Shown: positions 7,901-15,475 of the stretch, piece by piece | Numbering within the stretch: the first letter of the stretch is position 1 | How the letters are laid out: the number at the start of each line of letters is the position of its first letter | Assembly: GCF_003955665.1 (NCBI RefSeq) | Contig: NZ_RXHU01000050.1 | Coordinates: 1 to 64,000 of the forward strand | Direction: 5' to 3' | DNA from: Paenibacillus whitsoniae | Lineage (GTDB): Bacteria > Bacillota > Bacilli > Paenibacillales > NBRC-103111 | DNA: 64,000 nucleotides | Position numbers and translations under genes: made by a program | The notes under the pieces: generated by a model | What the model was told of the DNA's origin: nothing | The model's database searches: none | Seen by the model: the letters and a program-made list of their open reading frames with translations, nothing else

Positions 7901-9136
7901 GATCGCATGCAAAAAGTCGATTTAACAAAGTGGGCCAATTATGGTAAGCCATCCATTCCCGCACCCGATGGTGACACACCACAATCAACGGGGGGCCAAA
8001 CGTTTGGGCCTCAGCCAACACAAGAGCCGGCGAATTCGGTTATCGTGAAGGCGGATGATCTGAAGCCGGCACAAGGAAAAGCTACAGTAGAGCTGCCGAA
8101 AGCGGCGGATACCATCGTACTCCCTGTGGATACCGTCAAGCTGCTTCAGAGTAATGCGCTAGAAATCGTGAAAGACGATGTGACCATCACCCTGTCGAGC
8201 GATGTGCTTCAGGATATCGCGAGCCAAGCGGCTTCGGCGGACCAAAAGGGCGAGAGCATTTCGCTTCGTGTGAACATCGTCGGTACCGACGGGAAGGCAG
8301 ACCTTCCGACTCCAGCCGCTAATGCGGAAGTGAAAGCCGCCAGCCTCACCGTCGATTTTCAACTGACTATTACGAACGGCAACGGTGATCCAACCGTTAT
8401 TCGTACTTTCGAAAAGCCGGTCACCGTCTCGTTCAAAATCCTTCCGAATGCAGACAAACGCCTGCTCGGCGTGTACTATATCAGCGATGACGGCAAGCTG
8501 GAGTATGTCGGCGGAGAGCTGCATGGCGATGTGGTGGAGGCTCAGCTGTATCATTTTAGCAAGTATGCTGTGCTGGCCTATGCCAAGACGTTTGCTGATG
8601 TTCCGAAGGAGCATTGGGCAAATTCGGTCATTGCGGAGCTAAGCGCTAAGCATATCGTCGAGGGCGTCACCGAGAATACCTTCGCGCCATCGCGATCCGT
8701 TACGCGCGCCGAATTTGCCGCGCTGTTAGCAAGAGTGCTGAAGCTGCAGGCGAAGCAAGGCGCTCCGTTCTCCGATGTACCCGCTGACGCTTGGTATGCC
8801 GGTGCCGTCGGGGCCCTTGCGGAAACGGGAATCGTGAACGGACTGGATGACGGGACGTTTTCGCCCGAGCAATCGATAACGCGTGAGCAGATGGCTGCCA
8901 TGCTGGTCAGAGCGGTTGGTGCGAGCGGCACACCGGTAGAAACGCAAAAGCTGGAGCAAGCTTTTGCCGATGACGGGACGTTCAGCCCCTGGGCATCCCA
9001 AGCTGTGCGAAAAGCCGTGGCCATCGGTTTGCTCCAAGGGAAGGATCAAAACCGTTTCGATCCGCATAGCGAAGCATCTCGGGCCGAGACCGCACAAGCG
9101 GTTTACAACCTGTTGGCAGTTTTGAAAGGCAAATAA
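4907..9136 (+). CDS. large secreted FN3 / lamin-tail / SLH-domain surface protein
   Basis: About 1409 residues. Order: signal peptide ending near VAHA (about 35); FN3 (about 40-123); lamin-tail domain (about 130-300, LMITEVVP... YEFVEIYNTS); FN3 (about 310-397); second lamin-tail domain (about 400-590, LLITELAPD... YEFVEIFNTD); FN3 (about 600-685); a region of about 300 residues beginning QMLWDVSKPGPVVPGLV that reads like a beta-propeller or sugar-active module; a beta-rich pre-anchor domain; and three SLH modules (from about 1226) that bind pyruvylated cell-wall polymer. It should sit in the S-layer. GGAGG at 4895-4899 is 1 bp from the ATG at 4901 but 7 bp from the ATG at 4907, so MEGNRFSK is taken as the start. 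Substrate unknown. Confidence 0.92.
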   Translation: MEGNRFSKIVAICLTALLLSFSVLGFGSAQVAHADVDLPPATPVGLTAVAGPSQMTLTWNANAESDLKGYKVYMNGTDISGTVTGTTYLISGLSNGTTYSFALSAVDNVDQESTLSNAVTATPLQYPALMITEVVPDSKKIDYTSGTPDAYEFVEIYNTSDAAIALKNYKVIYTTPAVYKWPITTDTIIPSHGTVVLWAKNTSNSTTNTATAAGFNTSYGTNLTSDQLIMVDALGGMANTSARTLSIAAPNDVPISTVSYGASDPVENRGINYMYPTDGSITLRKMSYVEEATPGTVFAAQLPPSPSDTTAPSAPAGLSGTAGTNSVVLSWNAAPEPDAAYYKVYMDGVLHQTLLGNHTGVTISSLQNGQSYLFEVTAVDTAGNESPKSNAVTAAPTIASLPKLLITELAPDTDNYWPAGATTSYDAYEFVEIFNTDAAPIDLQGYKLKFTSNDPSKSWEKAIDGPFVIQPRETKLFLTHFTGLDFYTADQFNHYYFDEYPEKYVPAGNLYAMNDVNGLINAGAQTIAILNPSDTEIVRASYNDNGGSDFAEKQTITYAYPIDGTTVMRKVGTKQPASPGVIQNGQVPPITKLDQVAPAAPTGVSATPGEGKVTVSWNVNAESDVTSYLIYKNGKLDVTLPATRTSLDVPLLQGDVTYTFQVSALDSSNNESPKSTTVSATPSHQHITQTVRADNPQAPAYQMLWDVSKPGPVVPGLVEDFVPQGMAYDKAHDWIITTSYMEDKRPSTLSVLDAKTGLLVKYVNLYDGSTPYNGHAGGVAVSKNHVWIASGSYLYQLKMEDLIQAPNKGSVSFESKFLTVANASFTTYADGVLWSGEYYYPPTYNTDGSHALLTRDNTYQYAWAAGYRLDDQTDVLPSGKMNGTSAVVPDLILSLPDKIQGMAVLGDSIMLSQSYSRSRDSDLLKYEKPDFTGTPHTLAAIGATEVPVWFLDNSAKAAGNNDLLVPPMLENTIERNGELYLLFESGANAYRDTANYVMDRMQKVDLTKWANYGKPSIPAPDGDTPQSTGGQTFGPQPTQEPANSVIVKADDLKPAQGKATVELPKAADTIVLPVDTVKLLQSNALEIVKDDVTITLSSDVLQDIASQAASADQKGESISLRVNIVGTDGKADLPTPAANAEVKAASLTVDFQLTITNGNGDPTVIRTFEKPVTVSFKILPNADKRLLGVYYISDDGKLEYVGGELHGDVVEAQLYHFSKYAVLAYAKTFADVPKEHWANSVIAELSAKHIVEGVTENTFAPSRSVTRAEFAALLARVLKLQAKQGAPFSDVPADAWYAGAVGALAETGIVNGLDDGTFSPEQSITREQMAAMLVRAVGASGTPVETQKLEQAFADDGTFSPWASQAVRKAVAIGLLQGKDQNRFDPHSEASRAETAQAVYNLLAVLKGK

Positions 9137-9145
9137 ACGATGCAA

Positions 9146-9312
9146 AAAGGGGCTGTCCCAAAAGTGTTCGCATGACAAGGAACGTCCCATTTTACAAGCA
9201 AAAGAACCTCAAATTCCACTTCAAAGTGGAGGATGAGGTTCTTTTACTTGACGATATTTGGCTCAAAGTGGGGCTAAAAAAATCACAAATTGCCTTTTGG
9301 GACAGCCCCTTT
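9146..9312. mobile_element. MITE-like inverted-repeat element
   Basis: Two perfect 19-bp terminal arms (AAAGGGGCTGTCCCAAAAG at 9146-9164, inverted at 9294-9312) enclose about 130 bp that holds a second nested inverted repeat (CAAGCAAAAGAACCTCA at 9195-9211 against 9234-9250, one mismatch). The end GGGGCTGTCCCAAAA is common at termini of several Firmicute IS families (established pattern, family not assignable here). No transposase is encoded. It begins 10 bp after the SLH gene stop and may double as its terminator. Confidence 0.7.
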
Positions 9313-9380
9313 GCTGTGTGGAGGAACAATACACGCTCATGATTCCCACAGACAAGAGTTTCAACAGCTGAGCCCAACAA

Positions 9381-9411
9381 CAAAAAAAGAGGGGGCCATA
9401 ACCGCCCTCTT
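9381..9411 (-). terminator. terminator of the PrsA-like gene
   Basis: Reading the minus strand, AAGAGGG pairs with CCCTCTT and is followed by TTTTTTTG. It lies about 95 bp after the stop of the foldase gene at 9506. Confidence 0.85.
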
Positions 9412-9505
9412 AGATGAAGCGAGTGTTCTAACGCCCGTTAGGTAACGCGAAGCAGCTCGTCTCTTTTTCAGTGTAATCGATTCGTGCCAGTACGCCAACC
9501 TCCTC

Positions 9506-10411
9506 TTACACGCCATTCACCAAATCGCTCTTGATGGTCGCTTCAGATTTCTTTTGTTCCAGCCATGTCTGGGACATGTCCGAAATCTTCTGCTCGGTTA
9601 GCGTCTGCTTGATCGAATCTTTCTTTTCGTCGAGCGTCGGCGTCGCCGCGGCTTTATGGTCGGTCACTTTGATAATGTCGTAGCCCGACGCGGTTTGCAC
9701 CGGCTCGCTCAGCTCGCCCGTTTTCAGAGCAAAAGCCGCTTTCTCCAGCGCAGCATCCTGCGTGCCGGCCGAGAAATAGCCTAGCTCACCGCCTTTGTCC
9801 TTGGTATTCGCGTCCGTAGAGCTTTCCTTCGCGAGCGCGGCGAAGTCGGAACCGCTTTTCAGCTTAGCCAGCAACGCATCGGCTTCTGCTTTCGTCGCTA
9901 CGGTAATATGCGAAGCTTGAACTTGCTCCGGCGTTTTTAAGGTCTCGAGATTTTCATCGTAGTATTTCTTAATGTCGTCATCGGTGACGGTAATTTGCGG
10001 TTCGAGTATTTTTTTGAGCATGACTTGGGAGCTCATGTTTTTCTTCAGGTCATCGATCGTCATCCCATACGAGGTGAGTGCCTGCTGGAACTGCTCTTGC
10101 GATGGGAAGGAAGCTTGAATCGATTTGAGTTCAGCGTTAACGTCATCATCGGTGACGACGATGCCAGCTTTTTTGCTTTCTTGCGAGATCAGCTCATCGT
10201 TAATGAGCGAATCCAGCGTCTGCTGCCCGCCGCCCGCAACCATCGCATCGTAAAGTTGGGTTGAGCTTATTTTGACACCGTTGACGGTGGCGATTGTTTT
10301 CTCAGCTTTGCTCGCGCTGACAGGCGGATATACGACAATATAAGCGATAAAACCGGCAAGCAGTACGGAGGACGTCCAGATCCATTTGCGGTCTTTTTTC
10401 TTCGTTGTCAT
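9506..10411 (-). CDS. PrsA-like parvulin peptidyl-prolyl isomerase, membrane-anchored
   Basis: A 301-residue extracytoplasmic foldase that would help exported proteins fold. Residues 1-35 hold a basic N-terminus and one hydrophobic anchor (WIWTSSVLLAGFIAYIVVYPP); then a SurA/trigger-type N domain (KTIATVNGVKISSTQLYDAM...), the parvulin domain (about 155-250: VQASHITVATKAEADALL, SSTDANTKDKGGELGYF, FALKTGELSEPVQTASGYDIIKV) and a C-terminal helical tail. Classical PrsA is a lipoprotein, but no lipobox cysteine is present, so this is a signal-anchor variant. The start MTTKKKDRKW is supported by GGGAG about 8 bp upstream. Client proteins may include the abundant SLH proteins of this genome; that is inference. 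Confidence 0.9.
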   Translation of the reverse strand: MTTKKKDRKWIWTSSVLLAGFIAYIVVYPPVSASKAEKTIATVNGVKISSTQLYDAMVAGGGQQTLDSLINDELISQESKKAGIVVTDDDVNAELKSIQASFPSQEQFQQALTSYGMTIDDLKKNMSSQVMLKKILEPQITVTDDDIKKYYDENLETLKTPEQVQASHITVATKAEADALLAKLKSGSDFAALAKESSTDANTKDKGGELGYFSAGTQDAALEKAAFALKTGELSEPVQTASGYDIIKVTDHKAAATPTLDEKKDSIKQTLTEQKISDMSQTWLEQKKSEATIKSDLVNGV

Positions 10412-10561
10412 AGTAGTCTCCCTTCGATTGGCTAGCTTCTTGGTGTTACGGCTTATTATGACGGACGAGTCTGAAGGGGAGATGAGGGGAACCTGAAAAT
10501 TGGATGAATACTTAATTTGGCACGGAGGTAGGTGAAGCATGCAAAATAATAAATTGTATAA

Positions 10562-10646
10562 AATTAAATTGTTGACAATATGAATTGCGAGGAGTAAGAT
10601 ATAGTCATTAAAGATGTTAGCAATTGAATTTCACACAAATTAAATT
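10562..10646 (+). promoter_or_regulatory. trxB-tpx promoter with three AATTRAATT motifs
   Basis: TTGACA at 10572-10577 with TAAGAT at 10595-10600 (17-bp spacer) is a plausible sigma-A promoter. AATTAAATT at 10562-10570, AATTGAATT at 10622-10630 and AATTAAATT at 10638-10646 flank it. The motif resembles the OhrR/MarR-type core (ACAATTAAATTGT), so thiol-stress control is possible. Confidence 0.5.
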
Positions 10647-10672
10647 CACTCCATATAAGGAGGTCCATATTT

Positions 10673-11617
10673 ATGAAAAAACACGATGTTGTCATCGTCG
10701 GCACAGGACCAGCGGGGCTTACTGCGGCGATCTACTTATCTAGGGCGGGCTTGGCACCGCTCGTTATCGAGGGCGTTCAACCGGGCGGCCAACTAACCAC
10801 GACGACGGAAGTAGACAACTTTCCCGGATTTCCGGAAGGCATCACCGGGCCTGAGTTAATGGAGAACATGCGCAAGCAAGCGCTGCGGTTCGGAGCCGTC
10901 ATTCTGGCGGGCAGAGTCGCATCGGTCGATACGTCGCGCCGTCCTTTTGCGCTTACGTTGGAGAGCGGAGAGCAGTTAAGTGCGGAGGCTGTCATTATTT
11001 CCACGGGAGCGTCCTCCAAAATGCTGGGCATCCCTGGCGAAAAAGACTACATCGGCCGCGGGGTCAGCACTTGCGCGACGTGTGACGGCTTTTTCTTCCG
11101 CGGCAAAAAAATTATCGTCATCGGCGGCGGCGATACCGCGATGGAGGAAGCGAACTTCCTGACGCGCTTCGCCTCGGAAGTGCGTATCGTGCACCGCCGC
11201 GCCGAGCTTAAAGCGTCGAAGATCATGCAGGACCATGCCCGCGCCAATAGCAAAATCGCTTGGAGCCTGAACCGGACGCCGCTCGAAGTAATCGGAGGTC
11301 CGCTTGGCGTGACTGGTCTGCGCGTGCGGGATGAGGCGACCGGCGAGGAGGAAGTGCTTGAGGCGGACGGTATTTTCGTGGCCATCGGGCACACGCCGAA
11401 CACGGGCTTCCTTGGTGGACAGCTGGCGACTGACGAGCTGGGCTATCTGCAAGTCACGCCTGGCGCATCGATGACAAGTGTACAGGGTATTTTCGCTTGT
11501 GGGGATGTGCAGGACCGGATTTACCGGCAGGCGATCACCTCGGCGGGCAGCGGCGCGATGGCTGCGCTGGATGCCGAACGCTTTTTGACTGAGCAGCACA
11601 TAGCTGTAACGGTATAA
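10673..11617 (+). CDS. trxB: thioredoxin reductase
   Basis: A 314-residue flavoprotein that passes electrons from NADPH through FAD and a redox disulfide to thioredoxin. Visible motifs are the FAD-binding GTGPAGLTAAIYLSRAG (10-26), GGQLTTTTEVDNFPGF, the redox centre CATC within TCATCDGFFFRG (about 134-145), the NADPH-binding GGGDTAMEEA and the C-terminal GIFACGDVQDRIYRQAITSAG. Length is standard for low-Mr TrxB. Start is set by AAGGAGG about 9 bp before the ATG. tpx follows at a 29-bp gap, so reductase and thiol peroxidase are probably co-transcribed, with TrxB supplying reducing power via thioredoxin. A CATC centre with a normal HRR NADPH motif (VHRRAELKAS) argues against a ferredoxin-dependent variant. 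Confidence 0.96.
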   Translation: MKKHDVVIVGTGPAGLTAAIYLSRAGLAPLVIEGVQPGGQLTTTTEVDNFPGFPEGITGPELMENMRKQALRFGAVILAGRVASVDTSRRPFALTLESGEQLSAEAVIISTGASSKMLGIPGEKDYIGRGVSTCATCDGFFFRGKKIIVIGGGDTAMEEANFLTRFASEVRIVHRRAELKASKIMQDHARANSKIAWSLNRTPLEVIGGPLGVTGLRVRDEATGEEEVLEADGIFVAIGHTPNTGFLGGQLATDELGYLQVTPGASMTSVQGIFACGDVQDRIYRQAITSAGSGAMAALDAERFLTEQHIAVTV

Positions 11618-11646
11618 ATCAATCTAAACTTTGGAGGCAGATGAAT

Positions 11647-12171
11647 ATGACAAACGCAACATTACGCAAAGGTGCAGCAACAGTAGGTGGGCAGCCGGTG
11701 ACTTTGGTCGGCCCGGAGCTCAAAGTGGGAGATCAGGCGCCGGACTTCAAGCTGAATAAAGATCTGATGACCGAAGTAACATTGGCGGACTATGCAGGCA
11801 AAATCAAACTGATCTCCGTCGTCCCTTCCGTCGATACGGGCACGTGTGATGCGCAGACGCGCCGCTTCAACGTCGAAGCCGATAAGCTTGGCGATAACGT
11901 CGTCGTGCTGACTGTCTCGGTGGACTTGCCGTTCGCACAGGCCCGCTTCTGCGGCGCAGCCGGCATTGACCGCGTCGTGACGCTGTCCGACTACAAAACC
12001 CGCGGCTTCGGCAAAGCGTACGGCGTGCTGATTGACGAGCTGCAATTGGATCAGCGGGCGATTTTCCTGGTGGATGCCAACAATACAATTCGCTATGTGG
12101 AATATTTGGTCGAAATGAAGGAGCATCCGAATTACGAGGCGGCCTTGGCGGCGCTGAAGGAGCTTGCATAA
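11647..12171 (+). CDS. tpx: thiol peroxidase Tpx
   Basis: A 174-residue atypical 2-Cys peroxiredoxin that reduces hydrogen peroxide and alkyl hydroperoxides using thioredoxin. The peroxidatic cysteine lies in PSVDTGTCDAQTRRFN and the resolving cysteine in FAQARFCGAAGI, the usual Tpx pair. The N-terminal TLRKGAATVGGQPVTLVG and the C-terminal EYLVEMKEHPNYEAAL are family-typical. GGAGG at 11633-11637 is 9 bp from the ATG at 11647 and only 3 bp from the one at 11641, so MTNATLRK was taken. Pairing with trxB makes a compact peroxide-detoxifying operon, and a strong terminator follows. Confidence 0.96.
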   Translation: MTNATLRKGAATVGGQPVTLVGPELKVGDQAPDFKLNKDLMTEVTLADYAGKIKLISVVPSVDTGTCDAQTRRFNVEADKLGDNVVVLTVSVDLPFAQARFCGAAGIDRVVTLSDYKTRGFGKAYGVLIDELQLDQRAIFLVDANNTIRYVEYLVEMKEHPNYEAALAALKELA

Positions 12172-12186
12172 GCAGATAGGTAGGGG

Positions 12187-12213
12187 AAAGAGGCCTAATG
12201 GGGCCTCTTTTTT
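12187..12213 (+). terminator. trxB-tpx terminator
   Basis: AAGAGGCC (12188-12195) pairs with GGCCTCTT (12202-12209) and runs into a T-tract, 16 bp after the tpx stop. Confidence 0.93.
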
Positions 12214-12600
12214 GTGTACCGAGGAATTTCTAATATGCGGTTTCCTCGGGAGAGTCGATTTACACGTATAAATAAAACTCAAGACACTGCTTCTGGCGTA
12301 AGCTCACTAGAGAACATGCATTTCATACAGTTAAATTGCTCGCGAATGCTGTTTCAAGGGGAGGAACCTGTAATTTGTACAGGTAAAATGCAGCAGCAGG
12401 CTCCCAATCGGGGGGGAAACGGCGGAAAGTCATTTTTTTGATGTACTTTTTGCAGGTCTTCGTGTGAAAAAGGCGACTTTTGAAGAATTTGCTGTAGGAT
12501 TTACAGTTGAGGGCCGAGGCGGCTGTGAGAAAGAAGCCGGGGGATTCGGCGGGAGCGGTTGTAGCGTGTACGGGCAGGGGAAACTTGGCGCGTGAAAGGG
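12214..12600. repeat. intergenic stretch with short palindromes
   Basis: No credible gene. Palindromes CCTGTAatttgTACAGG (12368-12384) and CTGTAggattTACAG (about 12492-12507), and an isolated TTTGCAGG, look related to the CCTGC-N6-GCAGG units elsewhere in the window. Open frames here are low-complexity and lack ribosome sites. Confidence 0.55.
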
Positions 12601-12609
12601 GGAGAGGAA

Positions 12610-12750
12610 AGAAATAAAGGGTGAGTGAGGTGATTGGCTGTAGCGTAGGGGGAACGAGGTGAGTGAGGGAGAAGCAATAAAGTGTGAGTGAGGCGGTTTG
12701 GCTGTAGCGGTAGGGGGAACGAGGTGAGTGAAGGTGAGCGAATAGTAATA
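12610..12750. repeat. imperfect tandem repeat, two long units
   Basis: Two copies of a 63-72-bp unit begin near 12614 and 12677: ATAAAG, GTGAGTGAGG, TTGGCTGTAGCG, TAGGGGGAACGAGG, TGAGTGA. A third decayed start (ATAAAATGCGA) follows at about 12749. The complementary strand gives Ser/Pro/His-rich false proteins. Purine-rich, strand-asymmetric; function unknown. Confidence 0.7.
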
Positions 12751-12879
12751 AAATGCGATTGATGTGATAGGTTTGAGCGCGGAAGAGCGTGCAGCAAATG
12801 GGCGTATGCGAGGGGACGAATGAAGGGTGAATGCTACTGGGAGCAGCATGCAGGTGGGGCCCCGTTCGCGAGCCGGGGC

Positions 12880-12913
12880 AAAAAAAGAAGGCGGCAGACT
12901 AAGCCTGCCGCCT
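12880..12913 (-). terminator. terminator of the UvrD-like helicase gene
   Basis: Minus-strand AGGCGGCAG / CTGCCGCCT stem (12889-12897 with 12905-12913) followed by TTCTTTTTTTG, 43 bp beyond the helicase stop. Confidence 0.9.
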
Positions 12914-12955
12914 CAATCGTGCGCCTCCTCCTTTGGCAAGGAGGCGCCAGAGCCG

Positions 12956-15304
12956 TCAGCGCGGTACCTCGCGCTGACCCTTCACCATGCCCGCCCCGCA
13001 GAGCGGGCATGACTTCGCCGGACGCCGCGCTTCCTGCGGCGTCGAAATGCGCGACCAGGCCTTGCAGCCGGCCTGGCCGCACACCCACGCCGCGACGGTC
13101 TCCGTCGCGCGGCGCACGGCTTTATCGCCCGCGGCTTCGCGCAGCCGCGGGCTCACAACAGCCGCCGGCTGCGCCGGGCGGCTCGTCACCCCGGAGTCCG
13201 CGTCGGTGAACGCGGACACAATGAACCGGGAAGGCTCAGCCTTCTTCCCGCGATAAAACGCCGGCGAGCTGATCACCAGCTCCGCCTTGGCTCTGGTAAC
13301 GGCGACGTAGGCCAGTCGCCGTTCTTCTTCCAACGCGGCGGCGGTCTTCGCCGCGCCATCCAAGCCCTTCGCCACACCGTTCGCCGCCTCAGCCATCTCG
13401 CTCGCCACCCTAATATCGCCCAACTGGCGGGCTTCCAGCGCTGTGCTGTGGGGCATATTGCCCTCAATCGCGCACAGCACGTACACGAGCTCAAACTCAA
13501 GTCCTTTGGACTTGTGGATGGTCATGAGCGAGATTTTGTCCGGATCGCGTTGGCGCTGGCTCGCTTGCATGTCGATGCGTTTTTCCGCCACTTCCTGGAT
13601 AAAATAAAGGAACTGCTCGAGCGTCGCGAACCGCTTCGCCGAAGCTTCGAGCTCATCGAGCGTTTCCTTCAGCATCTCGCGGTGGTGCGTCAGCTTGCTC
13701 CGCTTGTTTGTCTCGAGGAATGCATCATAGAAGTCGCTGCGCACCGCCTGCACCGCCGCCAATGGCGTCATCTCGGCAAGCGATTTGATGAGCTTGATCC
13801 GGTTTTTGATTTTATCCTTCTGAAAATCCTTGAGCTGCGGCAGCCCCAGCAGGTGAATGAGCGGCCACTTTTTGGCCTGAAGCGCTTCGCCTTCCTGAAT
13901 GATACGCATGCCCTGCTCGCGTCCGATATATAATGTAGGGAGGACACCCTCCATCGCTTCAAAATTCCGTCGCTCCTGCGCAATCCGCAAATGATCGATA
14001 ATCGGCTTCACCATCCACTGTTCGTAGAACGAATCGCTGCCGCTGTAGTCGACAAAGGGAAGGTTATGTAAAATCAGCTGCTCAATGAGCGCCCGGCTGT
14101 TATTCGCCGTCCGATACAGAATCGCGATGTCGCCATACGCGCACGAGCCCTCCGCCACGCGCCGCTGCATATCTTGAATCAGCCAGTCAGCCTCTTCGTC
14201 GCTGGTGGCGGGCTTGACATACTGCGGCTTGACGTCGCTGATCTTGGTGGCGAGAAGCGTTTTCCGCTTCCGCTGCACATTGTGGCGGATAATCGCGTTG
14301 CCCAGTCCGACAATGCTGGAGGTGGAGCGGTAGTTGATGTCGAGCAGAACGGTCGCAGCGTCCGGATAAGTTTCATGAAATTTTAAAATAAATTCATTTC
14401 GCGCCCCATTAAACGAATAAATCGTCTGATCGTCGTCCCCCACAACCATCAAGTTGCGGTGGTGGGCGGCGAGCATTTGGACAATCGCATATTGCACCGT
14501 ATTCGTATCTTGAAACTCATCGACGCTAATGTACGTATATTTTCGTTGCAGGGCGTGAAGGACATTCTCCCGTTCCTGCAGAAACGCATACGTTTCCAGC
14601 AAAATATCGTCGAAATCCATCTTGCGATTTTCTATTTTCCACTGCTCGTACTGTTCAAAAATACGTTTAACTTCCTTCTCCTCGGGCGTCTTGTCGGGGA
14701 TGTCGGCGACCGTAATCATCGCCATTTTGTAGGAAGAGAGCAGGGCAATCAGCACTTCCGGCTGGTACGTGTCCTGCAGGCCCATGGCGAGCATAATTTT
14801 TTTGAACACAATTTGCTGGTAGCGGCTGTCGCTGAGAATCTCCTGCTCGAACCCGTTTATCCGCAGCAGACGCAGGCAGAACGCATGGAACGTGCGCACC
14901 TGCATAGCGGACAGCGCGTAATTTTCCAAGCCTGGCATGTGCTCGAGGCGTTCGCGCATTTCTTCGGCAGCTTTTTTGGAAAACGTAATCAGCAAAAATT
15001 GGCCAGGCTGCACCCGCCGCACGCGCAGGAGATACGCTGCTCGGCAGATCAGGACCGTCGTTTTGCCTGAACCGGCGCCAGCCAAGGTAAGCAGAGGGCC
15101 TTCCACATGGCGGACGGCCTGAATCTGAGCTTGATTGAGCAGAATACCGTGCTGCTCCAACCCGCGAAAGAAAAACGCATCCGCATCCGTATCCGGCACG
15201 CAGTCGATGCTGTAGGTCGGCGGCGCCATACGCGCGTGGGGAACGGGGCGGCCTTCCGGTATGATGTTGCCCGTGGGGGCAGGGTAGTGCGATAGAGCGG
15301 TCAT
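12956..15304 (-). CDS. UvrD/PcrA-superfamily ATP-dependent DNA helicase (YjcD-like) with zinc tail
   Basis: A 782-residue superfamily-1A helicase, probably a 3'-5' translocase in repair or replication restart. Motifs in order: Q motif LNQAQIQAVRHVEGPLLTLA, Walker A AGAGSGKTT (about 76-84), Ia ITFSKKAAEEM, Walker B VDEFQDTN, motif III VVGDDDQTIYSFNGA, IV INYRSTSSIV, V MTIHKSKGLEF, and VI AYVAVTRAKAEL. The C-terminus adds two cysteine pairs, CGQAGC and CPLCG, that should bind zinc. Size and the zinc tail resemble B. subtilis YjcD rather than PcrA. GC-rich codon use rises in the last 150 residues. The start at 15304 has AAGGTGA about 12 bp upstream. Monocistronic, with its own terminator. Confidence 0.92.
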   Translation of the reverse strand: MTALSHYPAPTGNIIPEGRPVPHARMAPPTYSIDCVPDTDADAFFFRGLEQHGILLNQAQIQAVRHVEGPLLTLAGAGSGKTTVLICRAAYLLRVRRVQPGQFLLITFSKKAAEEMRERLEHMPGLENYALSAMQVRTFHAFCLRLLRINGFEQEILSDSRYQQIVFKKIMLAMGLQDTYQPEVLIALLSSYKMAMITVADIPDKTPEEKEVKRIFEQYEQWKIENRKMDFDDILLETYAFLQERENVLHALQRKYTYISVDEFQDTNTVQYAIVQMLAAHHRNLMVVGDDDQTIYSFNGARNEFILKFHETYPDAATVLLDINYRSTSSIVGLGNAIIRHNVQRKRKTLLATKISDVKPQYVKPATSDEEADWLIQDMQRRVAEGSCAYGDIAILYRTANNSRALIEQLILHNLPFVDYSGSDSFYEQWMVKPIIDHLRIAQERRNFEAMEGVLPTLYIGREQGMRIIQEGEALQAKKWPLIHLLGLPQLKDFQKDKIKNRIKLIKSLAEMTPLAAVQAVRSDFYDAFLETNKRSKLTHHREMLKETLDELEASAKRFATLEQFLYFIQEVAEKRIDMQASQRQRDPDKISLMTIHKSKGLEFELVYVLCAIEGNMPHSTALEARQLGDIRVASEMAEAANGVAKGLDGAAKTAAALEEERRLAYVAVTRAKAELVISSPAFYRGKKAEPSRFIVSAFTDADSGVTSRPAQPAAVVSPRLREAAGDKAVRRATETVAAWVCGQAGCKAWSRISTPQEARRPAKSCPLCGAGMVKGQREVPR

Positions 15305-15475
15305 CGTATTATTTCACCTTTTATTGGAAGATCGAAAAGCATATTCTTGCAGCAGCACTGTGCCACTGATTCCGTTTGTGTGGTACATCCATTCGTCATT
15401 GGGGTACACTTCTGTATAAACACTGAGCCCTTTATTCTACCATAAATCCGGATTGAGGAAAGGAAAAGGCAACAT

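Noticed and set aside
9192..9383. 63-codon reverse frame
   Set aside because: It lies across the MITE-like inverted repeat and reads as the translation of its stem.
12430..12849. 139-codon reverse frame, Ser/Pro/His rich
   Set aside because: Generated by a purine-rich tandem repeat; no initiation signal and no fold-like pattern.
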